A stretch of 64,000 bases of DNA from Georgenia sp. SYP-B2076. GTDB taxonomy: Bacteria; Actinomycetota; Actinomycetes; Actinomycetales; Actinomycetaceae. Both the position numbers and the translations under genes were made by a program. The stretch is taken from the NCBI RefSeq assembly GCF_003991205.1, contig NZ_RXOZ01000001.1, positions 62,001 to 126,000 of the forward strand. Reading direction: 5' to 3'. Shown here piece by piece: positions 26,400-34,194 of the stretch (position 1 is the stretch's first letter; every line of letters begins with the position of its first letter). The notes beneath the pieces are model-generated. The model had not been told where the DNA came from and made no database searches. It worked only from the letters and a program-made list of their open reading frames with translations.

Positions 26400-27422
26400 A
26401 TGCGAGGAGCAGTCCTCCACGCCCCCGGTGACGTCCGCGTCGAGGAGCGCGACCGCCCCGCCATCGTCGAGCCCACGGACGCGGTCATCCGTGTGACGGC
26501 CGCCTGCATCTGCGGCTCCGACCTGTGGCCGTACCGCGGCATCGACACCTATGACGGCCCGCAGCCCATGGGCCACGAGTACGTCGGAGTCGTCGAGGAG
26601 ATCGGCGACGAGGTCAAGGACATCAAGGTCGGCGACTTCGTCGTCGGCTCGTTCTTCGCCTCCGACAACACCTGCGAGATCTGCCGGGCCGGCTACCAGT
26701 CCCGCTGCGTGCACAAGGTGCCCATGGGCAGGTTCGGCACCCAGGCCGAGCTGCTGCGCGTGCCGCTGGCCGACGGCACGCTCGTCGCCACCCCCGGCAT
26801 GCCCGACGCCGACCTGGTCCCGTCGCTGCTGGCCGCCTCCGACGTCCTGGGCACCGGCTGGTTCGGGGCCGTCGCCGCGGAGGCCGGGCCGGGCAAGACC
26901 GTCGCCGTCGTCGGCGACGGGGCCGTCGGCCTGCTCGCGGTGCTCGCCGCCAAGCAGCTGGGTGCCGAGCGCATCATCGCGATGAGCCGTCACGAGCCGC
27001 GCCAGCGGCTCGCGCGCGAGTTCGGCGCCACCGACATCGTCACCGAGCGCGGCGCGGAGGGCGTGGCCCGCATCAAGGAGCTCACCGGCGGGCTCGGCGC
27101 GCATTCCGTCATCGAGGCCGTCGGCACCGAGGAGTCGATGATGCAGGCGATCCGGTCCACGCGCCCCGGCGGGCACGTCGGCTACGTCGGCGTCACCCAC
27201 GGCGTGGACCTGCCGGGCGGGGAGCTCTTCTTCTCCAGCGTGCACCTGCACGGCGGCCCGGCCCCGGTGCGCCGGTTCCTGCCCGAGCTCGTCCAGCTCA
27301 TCTGGGCCCGGAAGATCGAGCCGGGCAAGGTCTTCGACCTCGAGCTCCCGCTCGAGGAGGCCGCCGAGGGCTACAGGGCGATGGATGAGCGGCGTGCCAT
27401 CAAGACGCTCCTGCGTCCCTGA
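26400..27422 (+). CDS. Zinc-dependent alcohol dehydrogenase (MDR superfamily)
   Basis: A 340-residue NAD(P)-dependent oxidoreductase starting at ATG 26400 behind AAGGAG. Catalytic zinc ligands are in CICGSD and GHEYVG; the Rossmann glycine motif is GDGAVGLLAV. The structural-zinc loop reads SDNTCEICRAGYQSRC and has only three of the four usual cysteines. It is most like the group annotated as IMP or glutathione-independent formaldehyde-type dehydrogenases. The divergent remnant of an XRE regulator lies about 145 bp upstream and may once have controlled it. The substrate is unknown. A 14-bp hairpin follows 100 bp downstream. Confidence 0.92.
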   Translation: MRGAVLHAPGDVRVEERDRPAIVEPTDAVIRVTAACICGSDLWPYRGIDTYDGPQPMGHEYVGVVEEIGDEVKDIKVGDFVVGSFFASDNTCEICRAGYQSRCVHKVPMGRFGTQAELLRVPLADGTLVATPGMPDADLVPSLLAASDVLGTGWFGAVAAEAGPGKTVAVVGDGAVGLLAVLAAKQLGAERIIAMSRHEPRQRLAREFGATDIVTERGAEGVARIKELTGGLGAHSVIEAVGTEESMMQAIRSTRPGGHVGYVGVTHGVDLPGGELFFSSVHLHGGPAPVRRFLPELVQLIWARKIEPGKVFDLELPLEEAAEGYRAMDERRAIKTLLRP

Positions 27423-27470
27423 TGCCGGGGCCGCCGCGGCCTGCACGACCCTCCCGAGGGCCGGCGCCCG

Positions 27471-27611
27471 CTACCGCTCGAAGAGTCCACCGCCGCCGAG
27501 GAACTCCTCGCCAGCACCCGGGAAGCCGTCGAACAGGCCGCCTGCCTGTTCGACGGCCCCCTCGCCGGCGCCCAGGCCGGGCGCGGGAACGGCGGGAGGG
27601 ATACGCGTCAA
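27471..27611 (-). CDS. Possible small Gly-rich ORF (46 codons)
   Basis: A TTG-initiated frame (27611-27609) ends in GGLFDGFPGAGEEFLGGGGL FER-like Gly/Phe/Glu-rich sequence and a TAG at 27471. It lies just downstream of the Cys-rich micropeptide. It has no clear ribosome site, and an inverted repeat occupies its middle, so it may simply be the translated image of a terminator hairpin. It is listed because the stretch is otherwise empty. Confidence 0.2.
   Translation of the reverse strand: MTRIPPAVPAPGLGAGEGAVEQAGGLFDGFPGAGEEFLGGGGLFER
27525..27557. terminator. Strong bidirectional hairpin
   Basis: GCCGTCGAACAGGC (27525-27538) and GCCTGTTCGACGGC (27544-27557) are perfect 14-bp arms around a 5-nt loop. 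It lies between the rightward dehydrogenase (stop 27422) and the leftward MerR unit (last stop 27664), so it is placed to end both transcripts. Confidence 0.75.
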
Positions 27612-27663
27612 ACCGCCGTCGGATGGCGACCGCCTCCCTCCCCGGTGTGGCGAAGCTCGACGT

Positions 27664-27726
27664 TCAGCAGCCGCAGTCGCAGCCGCATTCCTCGAGCTCA
27701 CATGCCAGGTCCTCGCAGCAGTCCAT
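27664..27726 (-). CDS. 20-residue cysteine-rich micropeptide coupled to a MerR regulator
   Basis: ATG 27726 opens a 20-codon frame, MDCCEDLACELEECGCDCGC, with Cys at 3, 4, 9, 14, 16, 18 and 20 and six acidic or amide-free acidic residues (Asp/Glu). The ribosome site is GGAGGTGA, a full match to the 16S anti-Shine-Dalgarno; its TGA is the stop codon of the upstream MerR gene, and only CCC separates that stop from the ATG. The CC, CxC and CxCxC spacing is that of a thiolate metal-binding peptide, such as a minimal metallothionein, or a metal donor to the regulator. This is inference: no homolog was recognised, and the frame is short enough that a frameshifted tail of the MerR protein must also be considered. 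Confidence 0.65.
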   Translation of the reverse strand: MDCCEDLACELEECGCDCGC

Positions 27727-27729
27727 GGG

Positions 27730-28158
27730 TCACCTCCCCTCCGCCGGCGGGCACCATGTGCCCGGGGTGGGAGGCGGGCAGTCGGCGCCCGGCAGTGCCT
27801 CGAGCATCTCGACCATGCCCGCGCGCAGCGCCGCCAACCGCGCCATCTCGGCGTCGAGCTCGGCGAGACGCCGGGCAAGGAGCTGCTCCGCGGGCTCGCA
27901 CGGGCACTGGCCGGTGTCACGGATCGAGAGCAGGTCCTTGATGTCGCTGAGCCGCAGGCCGAGGCGCTGCGCACCCTGGACGAAGCGCAACCGGTCGACC
28001 GCGCGCTCGTCATACTCGCGGTACCCGGCGGGTGTCCGCGGCGGCGCCGGGAGCAGCCCCGCCTTCTCGTAGTACCGGATCGTGTCCCCGCTCAGCCCGA
28101 CGACGTGGGCCAGCTCGGCCACCCGCATCCCGCGCCGAGGAACCGCCGTGGTGCTCAT
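27730..28158 (-). CDS. MerR-family metal-responsive transcriptional regulator
   Basis: A 142-residue activator starting at ATG 28158. The winged helix contains RVAELAHVVGLSGDTIRYYEKAGLLP and AGYREYDERAVDRLRFVQGAQRLGLRL, followed by a long dimerisation helix. Candidate metal ligands are in TGQCPCEPAEQL (about residues 93-104) and two C-terminal cysteines (GADCPP, GTWCPP). This Cys pattern fits the Zn/Cd/Hg/Cu-sensing branch better than redox or drug sensors. The gene sits under an elongated-spacer MerR-type promoter with the operator in the spacer, so it is autoregulated. A 20-residue Cys-rich peptide follows, 3 nt after the stop. Confidence 0.9.
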   Translation of the reverse strand: MSTTAVPRRGMRVAELAHVVGLSGDTIRYYEKAGLLPAPPRTPAGYREYDERAVDRLRFVQGAQRLGLRLSDIKDLLSIRDTGQCPCEPAEQLLARRLAELDAEMARLAALRAGMVEMLEALPGADCPPPTPGTWCPPAEGR

Positions 28159-28165
28159 GGCGACG

Positions 28166-28197
28166 ACGCTAGACCTTGGAGCCGGATCGAAGGTCAA
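28166..28197 (-). promoter_or_regulatory. MerR-type promoter with 20-bp spacer and operator dyad
   Basis: TTGACC (28197-28192) and TAGCGT (28171-28166) are separated by 20 bp, longer than the normal 17. The spacer holds the dyad GACCTT...AAGGTC (28172-28195). This is the hallmark of promoters that a metal-loaded MerR protein untwists. TAGCGT is 7 nt before ATG 28158, so the transcript is probably leaderless. Confidence 0.85.
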
Positions 28198-28215
28198 GCC
28201 CCCGCGCGGGACCGC

Positions 28216-28797
28216 TCAGGGCTCGATGTGCCGCGCGACGCGCGCCGGGTTGCCGACCGCGACGACGTTCGCGGGCAGGTCACGCGTGACGACGGCGCCC
28301 GCGCCCACCACCGTGTTCTCCCCGACCGTGACGCCCGGGCAGATGATCGCGCCCCCGCCCAGCCACACGTTGTCCCCGATGACGATCGGTTTCGCCGCCT
28401 CCCACTTGTCGCGCCGCGGGCCCGGCTCGACGGGGTGCGTCGGCGTGAGGAGCTGGACGTTCGGGCCGATCTGGACGTCGTCGCCGATGGTGATCGCCGC
28501 GACGTCCAAAGCGACGAGCCCGAAGTTGGCGAAGCACCGCGCGCCGATGGTGATCTGGGTGCCGTAGTCCACGTAGAAGGGGGGCCGGATCTCGGTGCCC
28601 TCGCCCACGGAGCCGAGCAGCTCCTCGAGGAGCCGACGGCGCAGCGGACCCTGGCGGACCGTGGTGGCGTTGAACGCCGCCATCAGGTCCAGCGCTGCGG
28701 CGTTCGCCTCGGCCAGCTCCGGGTCGTCGGCGATGTAGAGGTCGCCGCTGAGCATGCGCTCGCGCATGGAGCGGGTGTCGTTCGCGTTGACGGTCAC
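28216..28797 (-). CDS. Maltose/galactoside-type sugar O-acetyltransferase
   Basis: A 193-residue left-handed beta-helix acetyltransferase. The N-terminal cap reads SMRERMLSGDLYIADDPEL as in maltose acetyltransferase and NodL; hexapeptide repeats follow (ITIGARCFANFGLVALD, IVIGDNVWLGGGAIICPGVT, NTVVGAGAVVTRDLP). The catalytic His is in LTPTHPVEP. It acetylates a sugar hydroxyl from acetyl-CoA, a common side reaction for excess non-metabolised sugars. The start is set at GTG 28797, 7 nt after TAGGCT. It lies downstream of the kinase-like gene. Confidence 0.93.
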   Translation of the reverse strand: MTVNANDTRSMRERMLSGDLYIADDPELAEANAAALDLMAAFNATTVRQGPLRRRLLEELLGSVGEGTEIRPPFYVDYGTQITIGARCFANFGLVALDVAAITIGDDVQIGPNVQLLTPTHPVEPGPRRDKWEAAKPIVIGDNVWLGGGAIICPGVTVGENTVVGAGAVVTRDLPANVVAVGNPARVARHIEP

Positions 28798-28804
28798 CCG
28801 TGCA

Positions 28805-28810
28805 AGCCTA
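28805..28810 (-). promoter_or_regulatory. Leaderless -10 element (TAGGCT)
   Basis: TAGGCT is 7 nt before GTG 28797. It lies inside the last codons of the upstream kinase-like gene. Confidence 0.5.
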
Positions 28811-29503
28811 GGCCGACGGCGGAGCGTGACGCCGCGCGGCACTGGCCGTCACGATGATCTCGACGCACGCGTCGAGATCGAGGGAGGTGCTGTCGATCAC
28901 GAGGTGATACAGCCCCGCGGTCGTCGGGTCGACGCCGTACAGGCCGCGCACGTAGTCCTCCCGCGCGCGGTCGTTGGCCTCGAGGCGACGGCGTGAGGCC
29001 TCGGCGTCCAGCCCGTCGAAGACCATCGCCTGCCGGAGCCGCGCCTCCACCGGGCCGTCGAGCCGCACGTGCAGCGCCCCGGGGACGGTCCGCAGCACCA
29101 CGGCACCCGCCCGCCCCAGGATGACCGCGCCCGAGGCGGCGGCCCTGCCGAGGGCCTCCTCGGTCGCCGCGACGTACCGGCGACGCTCTACCTCCGCGGA
29201 CCCCTCCTGGCGCCGCACGTCTGCCGGCACGCCCTCCCCCGTGATCAGCGCCGCATCGGAGAGGAACGCGAACCACCGGCCGAGCCCGCGCGCGGCCTGC
29301 TCGTCGTACGCGGCGGCGACCTCCTGCGGTGTGTGCAGGTGCTCCGCCACCTCGACGGGGATGGCGCGGTCCACGAACGTCACGCCGAGCCGCTCGGCCA
29401 CCTTCGAGCCCACGACGTTGCCCCCGGCGCCGTACGAGGCGGAGAGGGTGACGACTCGCGGTGGTGGGGGCGCTCCGTCCGCCGGCTGCAGCGAGCTGGT
29501 CAT
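28808..29503 (-). CDS. Cytidylate-kinase-like P-loop protein
   Basis: A 231-residue protein of the cytidylate-kinase-like family (AAK6-like). The N-terminal loop VVTLSASYGAGGNVVGSKVAERLG replaces a canonical Walker A, as is usual in this group, and VTFVDRAIP follows. The segment GAVILGRAGAVVLRTVPGALHVRLDGPVEAR and DRAREDYVRGLYGVD fit the lid and nucleotide-binding regions. The start at ATG 29503 has AAGGAGG upstream. It probably phosphorylates a nucleoside monophosphate or acts in signalling; no substrate can be given. Its 3' end contains the likely promoter of the acetyltransferase gene. Confidence 0.85.
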   Translation of the reverse strand: MTSSLQPADGAPPPPRVVTLSASYGAGGNVVGSKVAERLGVTFVDRAIPVEVAEHLHTPQEVAAAYDEQAARGLGRWFAFLSDAALITGEGVPADVRRQEGSAEVERRRYVAATEEALGRAAASGAVILGRAGAVVLRTVPGALHVRLDGPVEARLRQAMVFDGLDAEASRRRLEANDRAREDYVRGLYGVDPTTAGLYHLVIDSTSLDLDACVEIIVTASAARRHAPPSA

Positions 29504-29719
29504 CGGTCGCCTCCTTGCCGCACCGGACCTCGAGGCCTCACCCTAACCACGCTCGCACCGATCCAGGCGGGCCGTGCGACCGGGGGACGCCGCCGCGGGG
29601 GTTTGCCCGGCCCGATGCTCGCCGGCCGGGGGTTGCCCGGGGTGCGGCATGTTGTCAGTCTGAACGCACGACGGAAGCCGCTGGTCCGTCGTCGTGCACC
29701 TCGGACCCGGAGGACCGCC

Positions 29720-31114
29720 ATGAGCACCACCGCCGAGCCGCAACCGATGCGCGAGCTGCGGACCTCCCAGTACCTCGGTTACGCGGGCGGCGACGCGGCC
29801 AACAACCTCACGTTCTCCATGGCGTCGATGTTCCTGCTGCTCTACTACACCGACGTCGTCGGGATCGCGGCGGGCGCCGCCGGGGCGATCCTGCTCGTGG
29901 TGCGGGTCTTCCAGGCCTTCACCGACCTGTTCGCCGGCCAGGTGGTCGACCGGACCAACACCCGCTGGGGCAGGTTCCGGCCGTTCTTCGTCTTCGGCGG
30001 GCTGCCGCTGATGGTGCTGGGGGTGGCGATCTTCAGCGTGCCGCGAGGGTTCTCCGGCGGCGCCGCGCTCGCCTACGCCGCCATCACCTACGCCGTGTTC
30101 GGGCTGACCTACAGCCTCGTCAACATCCCGTTCGGCTCGCTGGCCTCGGCGATGACGCAGCTGCCGTCCGAGCGGGCGAAGCTCTCCGCCGCCCGGTCGA
30201 TCGGCAGCGCCGTCGCGATCATCGCGCTGTCCTTCGTCGTCTCTCCGCTGATCGAGTCGTCGCCGGACCTCCAGCGGTCCCTGACGACCGTGATGGTGGT
30301 CCTCGCCGTCGTCGGCTTCGCGTTGTACTTCTTCCTGTTCGCCACGGCTCGGGAGACCGTCCAGCGCGACACCACGCCCGTGACGCTGAAGGACACCATC
30401 GGCCAGATCCGGCGCAACCGGCCCCTCGTCCTGCTCTGCGCGAGCGCCCTGTGCGTCCTGACCGGCATGTTCGTCGTCCAGACCCTGCAGGTCTACTACG
30501 CGCGCGACGTCCTGAGGAGCGCCAACTACGTCATCGTCCTCACGGTGGTCAACACCGGCGGGATGTTCGTGACCGCACCGCTCGTCCCCCGGATCGTGCG
30601 GGCGTGGGGCAAACGGCGGGGGTACGTCGTGGCCGGGTCCGTCGCGGTGGTGGGCGGGGTGGGGATCGCGCTCAGCCCGCCGTCGGTCCCGGCGCTCGCC
30701 GTCGTCTCCTTCTTCGTCTACGGCTTCGGGCTCGCCGTCCTCCAGTCGCTGATGTGGGCGCTGCAGGCCGACACCGTCGAGTACGGCGAGTGGAAGTCCC
30801 GGACACGGACCGAGGGCAGCAACTACGCCGCGCTGTCCTTCACCCGCAAGGTCGGGCAGGGGTTCGGCGGCGGTCTCGCCGCGTTCGGCATCGGCGCGGG
30901 CGGCTACATCGCCGGCAGCCTCACCCAGACCCCCGTCGCCCTCGACACCATCCGCGTCCTCACGGGCGCCGCGCCCGCCCTCTTCGTCGGCATCGGGGTC
31001 CTCATCATGCTGGCCTACCCGCTGACGGAGCAGCGGTTCCAGACGATCGTCGGTGACCTCGCCGCGCGGCGGGCCGGGCACGCCGTCCCCGCCGGGGAGC
31101 CCTCCGAGGCGTGA
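29720..31114 (+). CDS. GPH-family sugar:cation symporter (MFS superfamily)
   Basis: A 464-residue transporter with twelve spans, starting at ATG 29720 behind GGAGGA. The family hallmark D-x-x-x-G-x-x-x-D-R-T, here FTDLFAGQVVDRTNTRWGRFRPFFVFGG, and the later ADTVEYGEWKSRTRTEG place it in the glycoside-pentoside-hexuronide (MelB/GusB-like) group. It imports a glycoside with Na+ or H+. There is no glycosidase gene next to it, so the sugar cannot be inferred. The 216-bp region upstream shows no clear operator. Confidence 0.93.
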   Translation: MSTTAEPQPMRELRTSQYLGYAGGDAANNLTFSMASMFLLLYYTDVVGIAAGAAGAILLVVRVFQAFTDLFAGQVVDRTNTRWGRFRPFFVFGGLPLMVLGVAIFSVPRGFSGGAALAYAAITYAVFGLTYSLVNIPFGSLASAMTQLPSERAKLSAARSIGSAVAIIALSFVVSPLIESSPDLQRSLTTVMVVLAVVGFALYFFLFATARETVQRDTTPVTLKDTIGQIRRNRPLVLLCASALCVLTGMFVVQTLQVYYARDVLRSANYVIVLTVVNTGGMFVTAPLVPRIVRAWGKRRGYVVAGSVAVVGGVGIALSPPSVPALAVVSFFVYGFGLAVLQSLMWALQADTVEYGEWKSRTRTEGSNYAALSFTRKVGQGFGGGLAAFGIGAGGYIAGSLTQTPVALDTIRVLTGAAPALFVGIGVLIMLAYPLTEQRFQTIVGDLAARRAGHAVPAGEPSEA

Positions 31115-31137
31115 CGGCCCCGGCCCCAGGGGGCAGG

Positions 31138-31665
31138 TCAGTCCCTCGCGGGCGGTGGGGTCCTCTCCCGGGCCGTCCTGACCAGGGCGTCCACGGCCGG
31201 CTCCGTCGCCGGCGCGCCGTAGTCGACGCCGTAGCCCTCGACGTCGTCCTCCGGGGAGGCGATCCGCACGGTGACCGGCGCGCGGTAGCCCAGCTCGCGG
31301 GCGGCCTTCTCGATCTCCGCCGTGAGCCGCTCGCCGTAGGCGCGGTACTCCCGGTCCCGCCGCTCCAGCACGGCGTCCGCCGCCGCCCAGGCACGGTCAT
31401 CGAGGTCGTGCTCCGTCTCGCCGTCGACGGGCCCCGCGTCGATGACGCGCCGCCGCGCCCGCTCGACCGCCTCGTCGTAGGCCGCCTCCAGGCCGGTGTC
31501 GGCCATGATCCGCTCGACGTTGACCTCGACGACGAGGGGCGCGGCGCGGGGCGCGGGCAGCGCGGCGCCGTGCCAGGGCGGCGCGGCGCAGGGCTCGGGC
31601 AACCCGGCGCGGTCCGGTCCCACAGCCGCCTCGCCACGTCCGTCCCCTCCCACGGACGGCTTCAT
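31138..31665 (-). CDS. Hypothetical acidic/helical protein
   Basis: A 175-residue frame with a charged, helical middle (AAYDEAVERARRRVIDAGPV, DDRAWAAADAVLERRDREYR, LTAEIEKAARELGYRAPV) and a C-terminus EDDVEGYGVDYGAP. No family was recognised and there is no membrane segment or signal peptide. The first ~50 residues are low-complexity and may not be translated; a start at ATG 31506 is possible, though neither start has a well-spaced ribosome site. It is convergent with the symporter gene and follows the MFS efflux gene without a gap, so it may be co-transcribed with it. Confidence 0.55.
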   Translation of the reverse strand: MKPSVGGDGRGEAAVGPDRAGLPEPCAAPPWHGAALPAPRAAPLVVEVNVERIMADTGLEAAYDEAVERARRRVIDAGPVDGETEHDLDDRAWAAADAVLERRDREYRAYGERLTAEIEKAARELGYRAPVTVRIASPEDDVEGYGVDYGAPATEPAVDALVRTARERTPPPARD

Positions 31666-33461
31666 CTCCTCGTGCGGGGCGGCGGAACCGAGCCCGGCGC
31701 AGGGTGGGGAACCTGCCCGTCGGGCGCCCTTCCCGCATCAGCGACCGCCGCGCCGGCGGCTGACCGTGTGTCGCCGCCGCCGTCGCTGCGGGACGGTTCG
31801 GTGGTGCCGACGCCGACGCCAGTGGGTCCTGTCGCCGCCCCGGCCGGACCGTCATCGTGATCCTCGGACAGGACGTCGTGTGTCTGTGCAGCCGGTTGCC
31901 ACGTGCCTCGGAGCTCGCTGCCCTTCATGAACAGCACCGCGACGAGGCCGACGACGGCGAAGCCGGCCGCCACCGCGAAGACCAGACCGATGCCGTCGCC
32001 ATACGCGCCCCGGATGACCGCGGCGACGGCGGGAGGCATCTGCGTGAGATCAAGGGTGCCGGTGGAGGTGTCGAGGCCGCCCGTGTCGATGCCCTGCCGC
32101 GCCAGCCGGGACGCCGTCAGGGAGGTCACTCGGTGGGTGTAGAGCGCACCGAGGAGCTGGATGCCCATCGCACCCCCGAGGGTGCGGAAGAACGTCACGG
32201 ACGACGTCGCCGCCCCCACGTTCCCGATGGCGACGGTGTTCTGGACGGCCAGCACGAGGTTCTGCATCGCAGCGCCCAGGCCGATGCCGGCGACGAAGAG
32301 GTACACGCCGATCAGGCCCAGGCTCGTGTCGCCGCGGACCGTGGTCATGAGGCCCATCCCCAGGGCGAGGAGGCCGACCCCGCCGACGACGTAGGGCTTC
32401 CACCGCCCGCTCGCCGTCACGAGCTTGCCGGCGACCGTGGAGGAGATCAGCAGCCCGAGCATGAGGGGCAGGCCGAGCCAGCCGGCGATCGTCGGCGAGT
32501 ACCCGCGCCCGATCTGGAAGTACTGGCCGAGGAACACGTTGGCGCCGAACAGGACGGTGCCGACGGCGAGGCTGGCGACGATAGCCAGCGCCGTGGTGCG
32601 CTCCGAAAGGATGTATAGGGGCACCACGGGCTCGTCTACACGCCGCTCGACCAGCACGAAGGCGACGGCGGCGAGCACGGCGCACCCGACCATCACGGCG
32701 GTCTGCCACGAGACCCAGGGGAACTCATGATCAGCGAAGGAGACCCACACCAGCAGCAGCGTCGCCGCTAGCGAGATCAGTGCCGCACCCAGCCAGTCGA
32801 CCTTGGCGTCGGCACGCCCCTTGCCAGGCACGTGGAGGTACCTGGTCACGACGCCCATGGCGATGAGCATGAACGGGACGGCGCTCCAGTAGCACCAGCG
32901 CCAGCCGAGCCACGAGACGTCGACGATGACACCACCGAGCAGCGGCCCGGACACCGTCGCGACCGCGATCACGGCCCCGACGTACCCGTTGTACCGGCCG
33001 CGCTGCCGCGGCGGGATGATCGTGGCGATGATGATCTGGACCAGCACCTGAAGCGCGCCCATGCCGAGGCCCTGGACCACGCGCACGGCGATGAGCATGC
33101 CGGCGGACGCGGCCGCTCCCGAGAGCAGCGAGCCGAGGGTGAACACCCCCATGGCGCCGAGCAGCAGCTTCTTCTTGTCCATGAGGTCGGCGAGCTTGCC
33201 GGCGATCGGCGTCACCGCCGTCGAGGCGAGGATCGCCGCGGTGATGATCCACGTGTACTGCTGCTGCGTGCCGCCGATCTCCCCGATGATCACGGGCAGG
33301 GCGTTGGCGACGACGGTGTTGGCCAGCATCGCGACGAACAGGGCCATGAGCAGGCCGGCGAGCACCCGGAGGATCTGCTGGTGCTCATGGTGCGCCAGGG
33401 CCGCCTGATCGGCGCTCATCCCTGCGTAGGCGCGTCGGGCGGTCAGCGACTTCCTGCTCAC
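31662..33461 (-). CDS. DHA2-family (14-TMS) MFS multidrug exporter
   Basis: A 599-residue proton-driven exporter of the EmrB/QacA type. Motif A reads GKLADLMDKKKLLLGAMGVF, followed by VRVVQGLGMGALQVLVQIII and the motif C region VSGPLLGGVIVDVSWLGWRW. About 14 spans are present, then an 80-residue hydrophilic Gly/Asp/Pro-rich cytoplasmic tail. The GTG start at 33461 overlaps the MarR stop (GTGA), with AAGGAG 5 nt upstream, so repressor and pump are translationally coupled. The pair is a typical MarR-controlled efflux unit; the drug or toxin is unknown. Confidence 0.93.
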   Translation of the reverse strand: MSRKSLTARRAYAGMSADQAALAHHEHQQILRVLAGLLMALFVAMLANTVVANALPVIIGEIGGTQQQYTWIITAAILASTAVTPIAGKLADLMDKKKLLLGAMGVFTLGSLLSGAAASAGMLIAVRVVQGLGMGALQVLVQIIIATIIPPRQRGRYNGYVGAVIAVATVSGPLLGGVIVDVSWLGWRWCYWSAVPFMLIAMGVVTRYLHVPGKGRADAKVDWLGAALISLAATLLLVWVSFADHEFPWVSWQTAVMVGCAVLAAVAFVLVERRVDEPVVPLYILSERTTALAIVASLAVGTVLFGANVFLGQYFQIGRGYSPTIAGWLGLPLMLGLLISSTVAGKLVTASGRWKPYVVGGVGLLALGMGLMTTVRGDTSLGLIGVYLFVAGIGLGAAMQNLVLAVQNTVAIGNVGAATSSVTFFRTLGGAMGIQLLGALYTHRVTSLTASRLARQGIDTGGLDTSTGTLDLTQMPPAVAAVIRGAYGDGIGLVFAVAAGFAVVGLVAVLFMKGSELRGTWQPAAQTHDVLSEDHDDGPAGAATGPTGVGVGTTEPSRSDGGGDTRSAAGAAVADAGRAPDGQVPHPAPGSVPPPRTRR

Positions 33462-33961
33462 ACGAGCTCCTTCGACGCTTGAGGCGCGGGCGCAGAGCCG
33501 GTCAGCTGCGTGTCGACGCGCTCGGTGGCGTCGGCGAGCAGCTCCAGGTCGTCCGCGAGGCGGCTCACCCGGTCGAGGGGCCAGTCCTGCATCGCCTCGG
33601 CGATGCGCTCGGCGTGCAGGGCCCGGACCTGCCCGAGCCGCGCGCGGCCCTCGTCCGTCAGGGAGATCAGCGCCGCACGCGCGTCCTGCGGGTCGGGCCG
33701 GCGTGCGAGCAGCCCGTCCCTCTCGAGCGTGCCGATCTGGCGGCTGATCACCGAGGGGTCGACGAGCTGCTGCTCCGCGAGGCTCGCGAGACGGCACTCG
33801 CCCGCGCGGTAGATGCTGACCAGCAGCTGCACCTGGGTGGGCTGCAGGCCGAAGGTCTGGGCGACCACCGTCACAAAGGTGCGGCTGCGCCTGTTGATGA
33901 GTGAGAGCTGGTCCAGGACCTGCATGCACGCGTCGTGGCGGGAGCTGTGATCGTCGTTCAC
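33458..33961 (-). CDS. MarR-family transcriptional regulator
   Basis: A 167-residue winged-helix repressor. Recognisable segments are FGLQPTQVQLLVSIYRAGEC, LAEQQLVDPSVISRQIGTLERDGLLARRPDPQDARAALISLTDEGRARL (recognition helix and wing), and C-terminal dimerisation helices. The start is GTG 33961 because TACTTT lies 7 nt upstream and no ribosome site is visible; longer frames enter a pentanucleotide repeat. It overlaps and presumably represses the downstream MFS pump gene, being released by the pump's substrate. Confidence 0.92.
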   Translation of the reverse strand: MNDDHSSRHDACMQVLDQLSLINRRSRTFVTVVAQTFGLQPTQVQLLVSIYRAGECRLASLAEQQLVDPSVISRQIGTLERDGLLARRPDPQDARAALISLTDEGRARLGQVRALHAERIAEAMQDWPLDRVSRLADDLELLADATERVDTQLTGSAPAPQASKELV

Positions 33962-33968
33962 CGTGCCG

Positions 33969-33974
33969 AAAGTA
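33969..33974 (-). promoter_or_regulatory. Leaderless -10 element (TACTTT) of the MarR-MFS unit
   Basis: TACTTT is 7 nt before GTG 33961. Just upstream lie the small dyads GTGCAC and TGCATGCA-like sequence, possible MarR sites, but no clear single operator could be defined. Confidence 0.5.
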
Positions 33975-34075
33975 CACCTACGTGCACCATGCATGTATCG
34001 GAACGAGGGCGCCGTGATCTCCTGGGGGCCTGGCGGCGTGGGTCCTGGCGGCCTCGCCTCGCCGGTCTCAATCGA

Positions 34076-34163
34076 ATCGCGCCACAAAGGCCCAAGCCAC
34101 GTGGCCGACACGCCGGGGACACGCCGCCCGGCGACAGGACGGCCGAGGCGTTTGTGGCGCGAT
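34076..34163. repeat. 88-bp palindromic element with 13-bp terminal inverted repeats
   Basis: ATCGCGCCACAAA (34076-34088) and TTTGTGGCGCGAT (34151-34163) are perfect inverted copies. The same termini bound a ~100-bp block inside hrpA at 61708-61807. The interior differs between the copies. It lies in the 376-bp gap between the MarR start and metE. It may be a REP/MITE-like element moved in trans. Confidence 0.7.
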
Positions 34164-34194
34164 CCACACGCCGGCCGCATCCGCACGAGCTGCG

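Noticed and set aside
27730-28158. Considered the MerR gene as the missing copper regulator of the copA/copB island
   Set aside because: The island's operators are of CsoR type, not MerR dyads, and lie 11-15 kb away.
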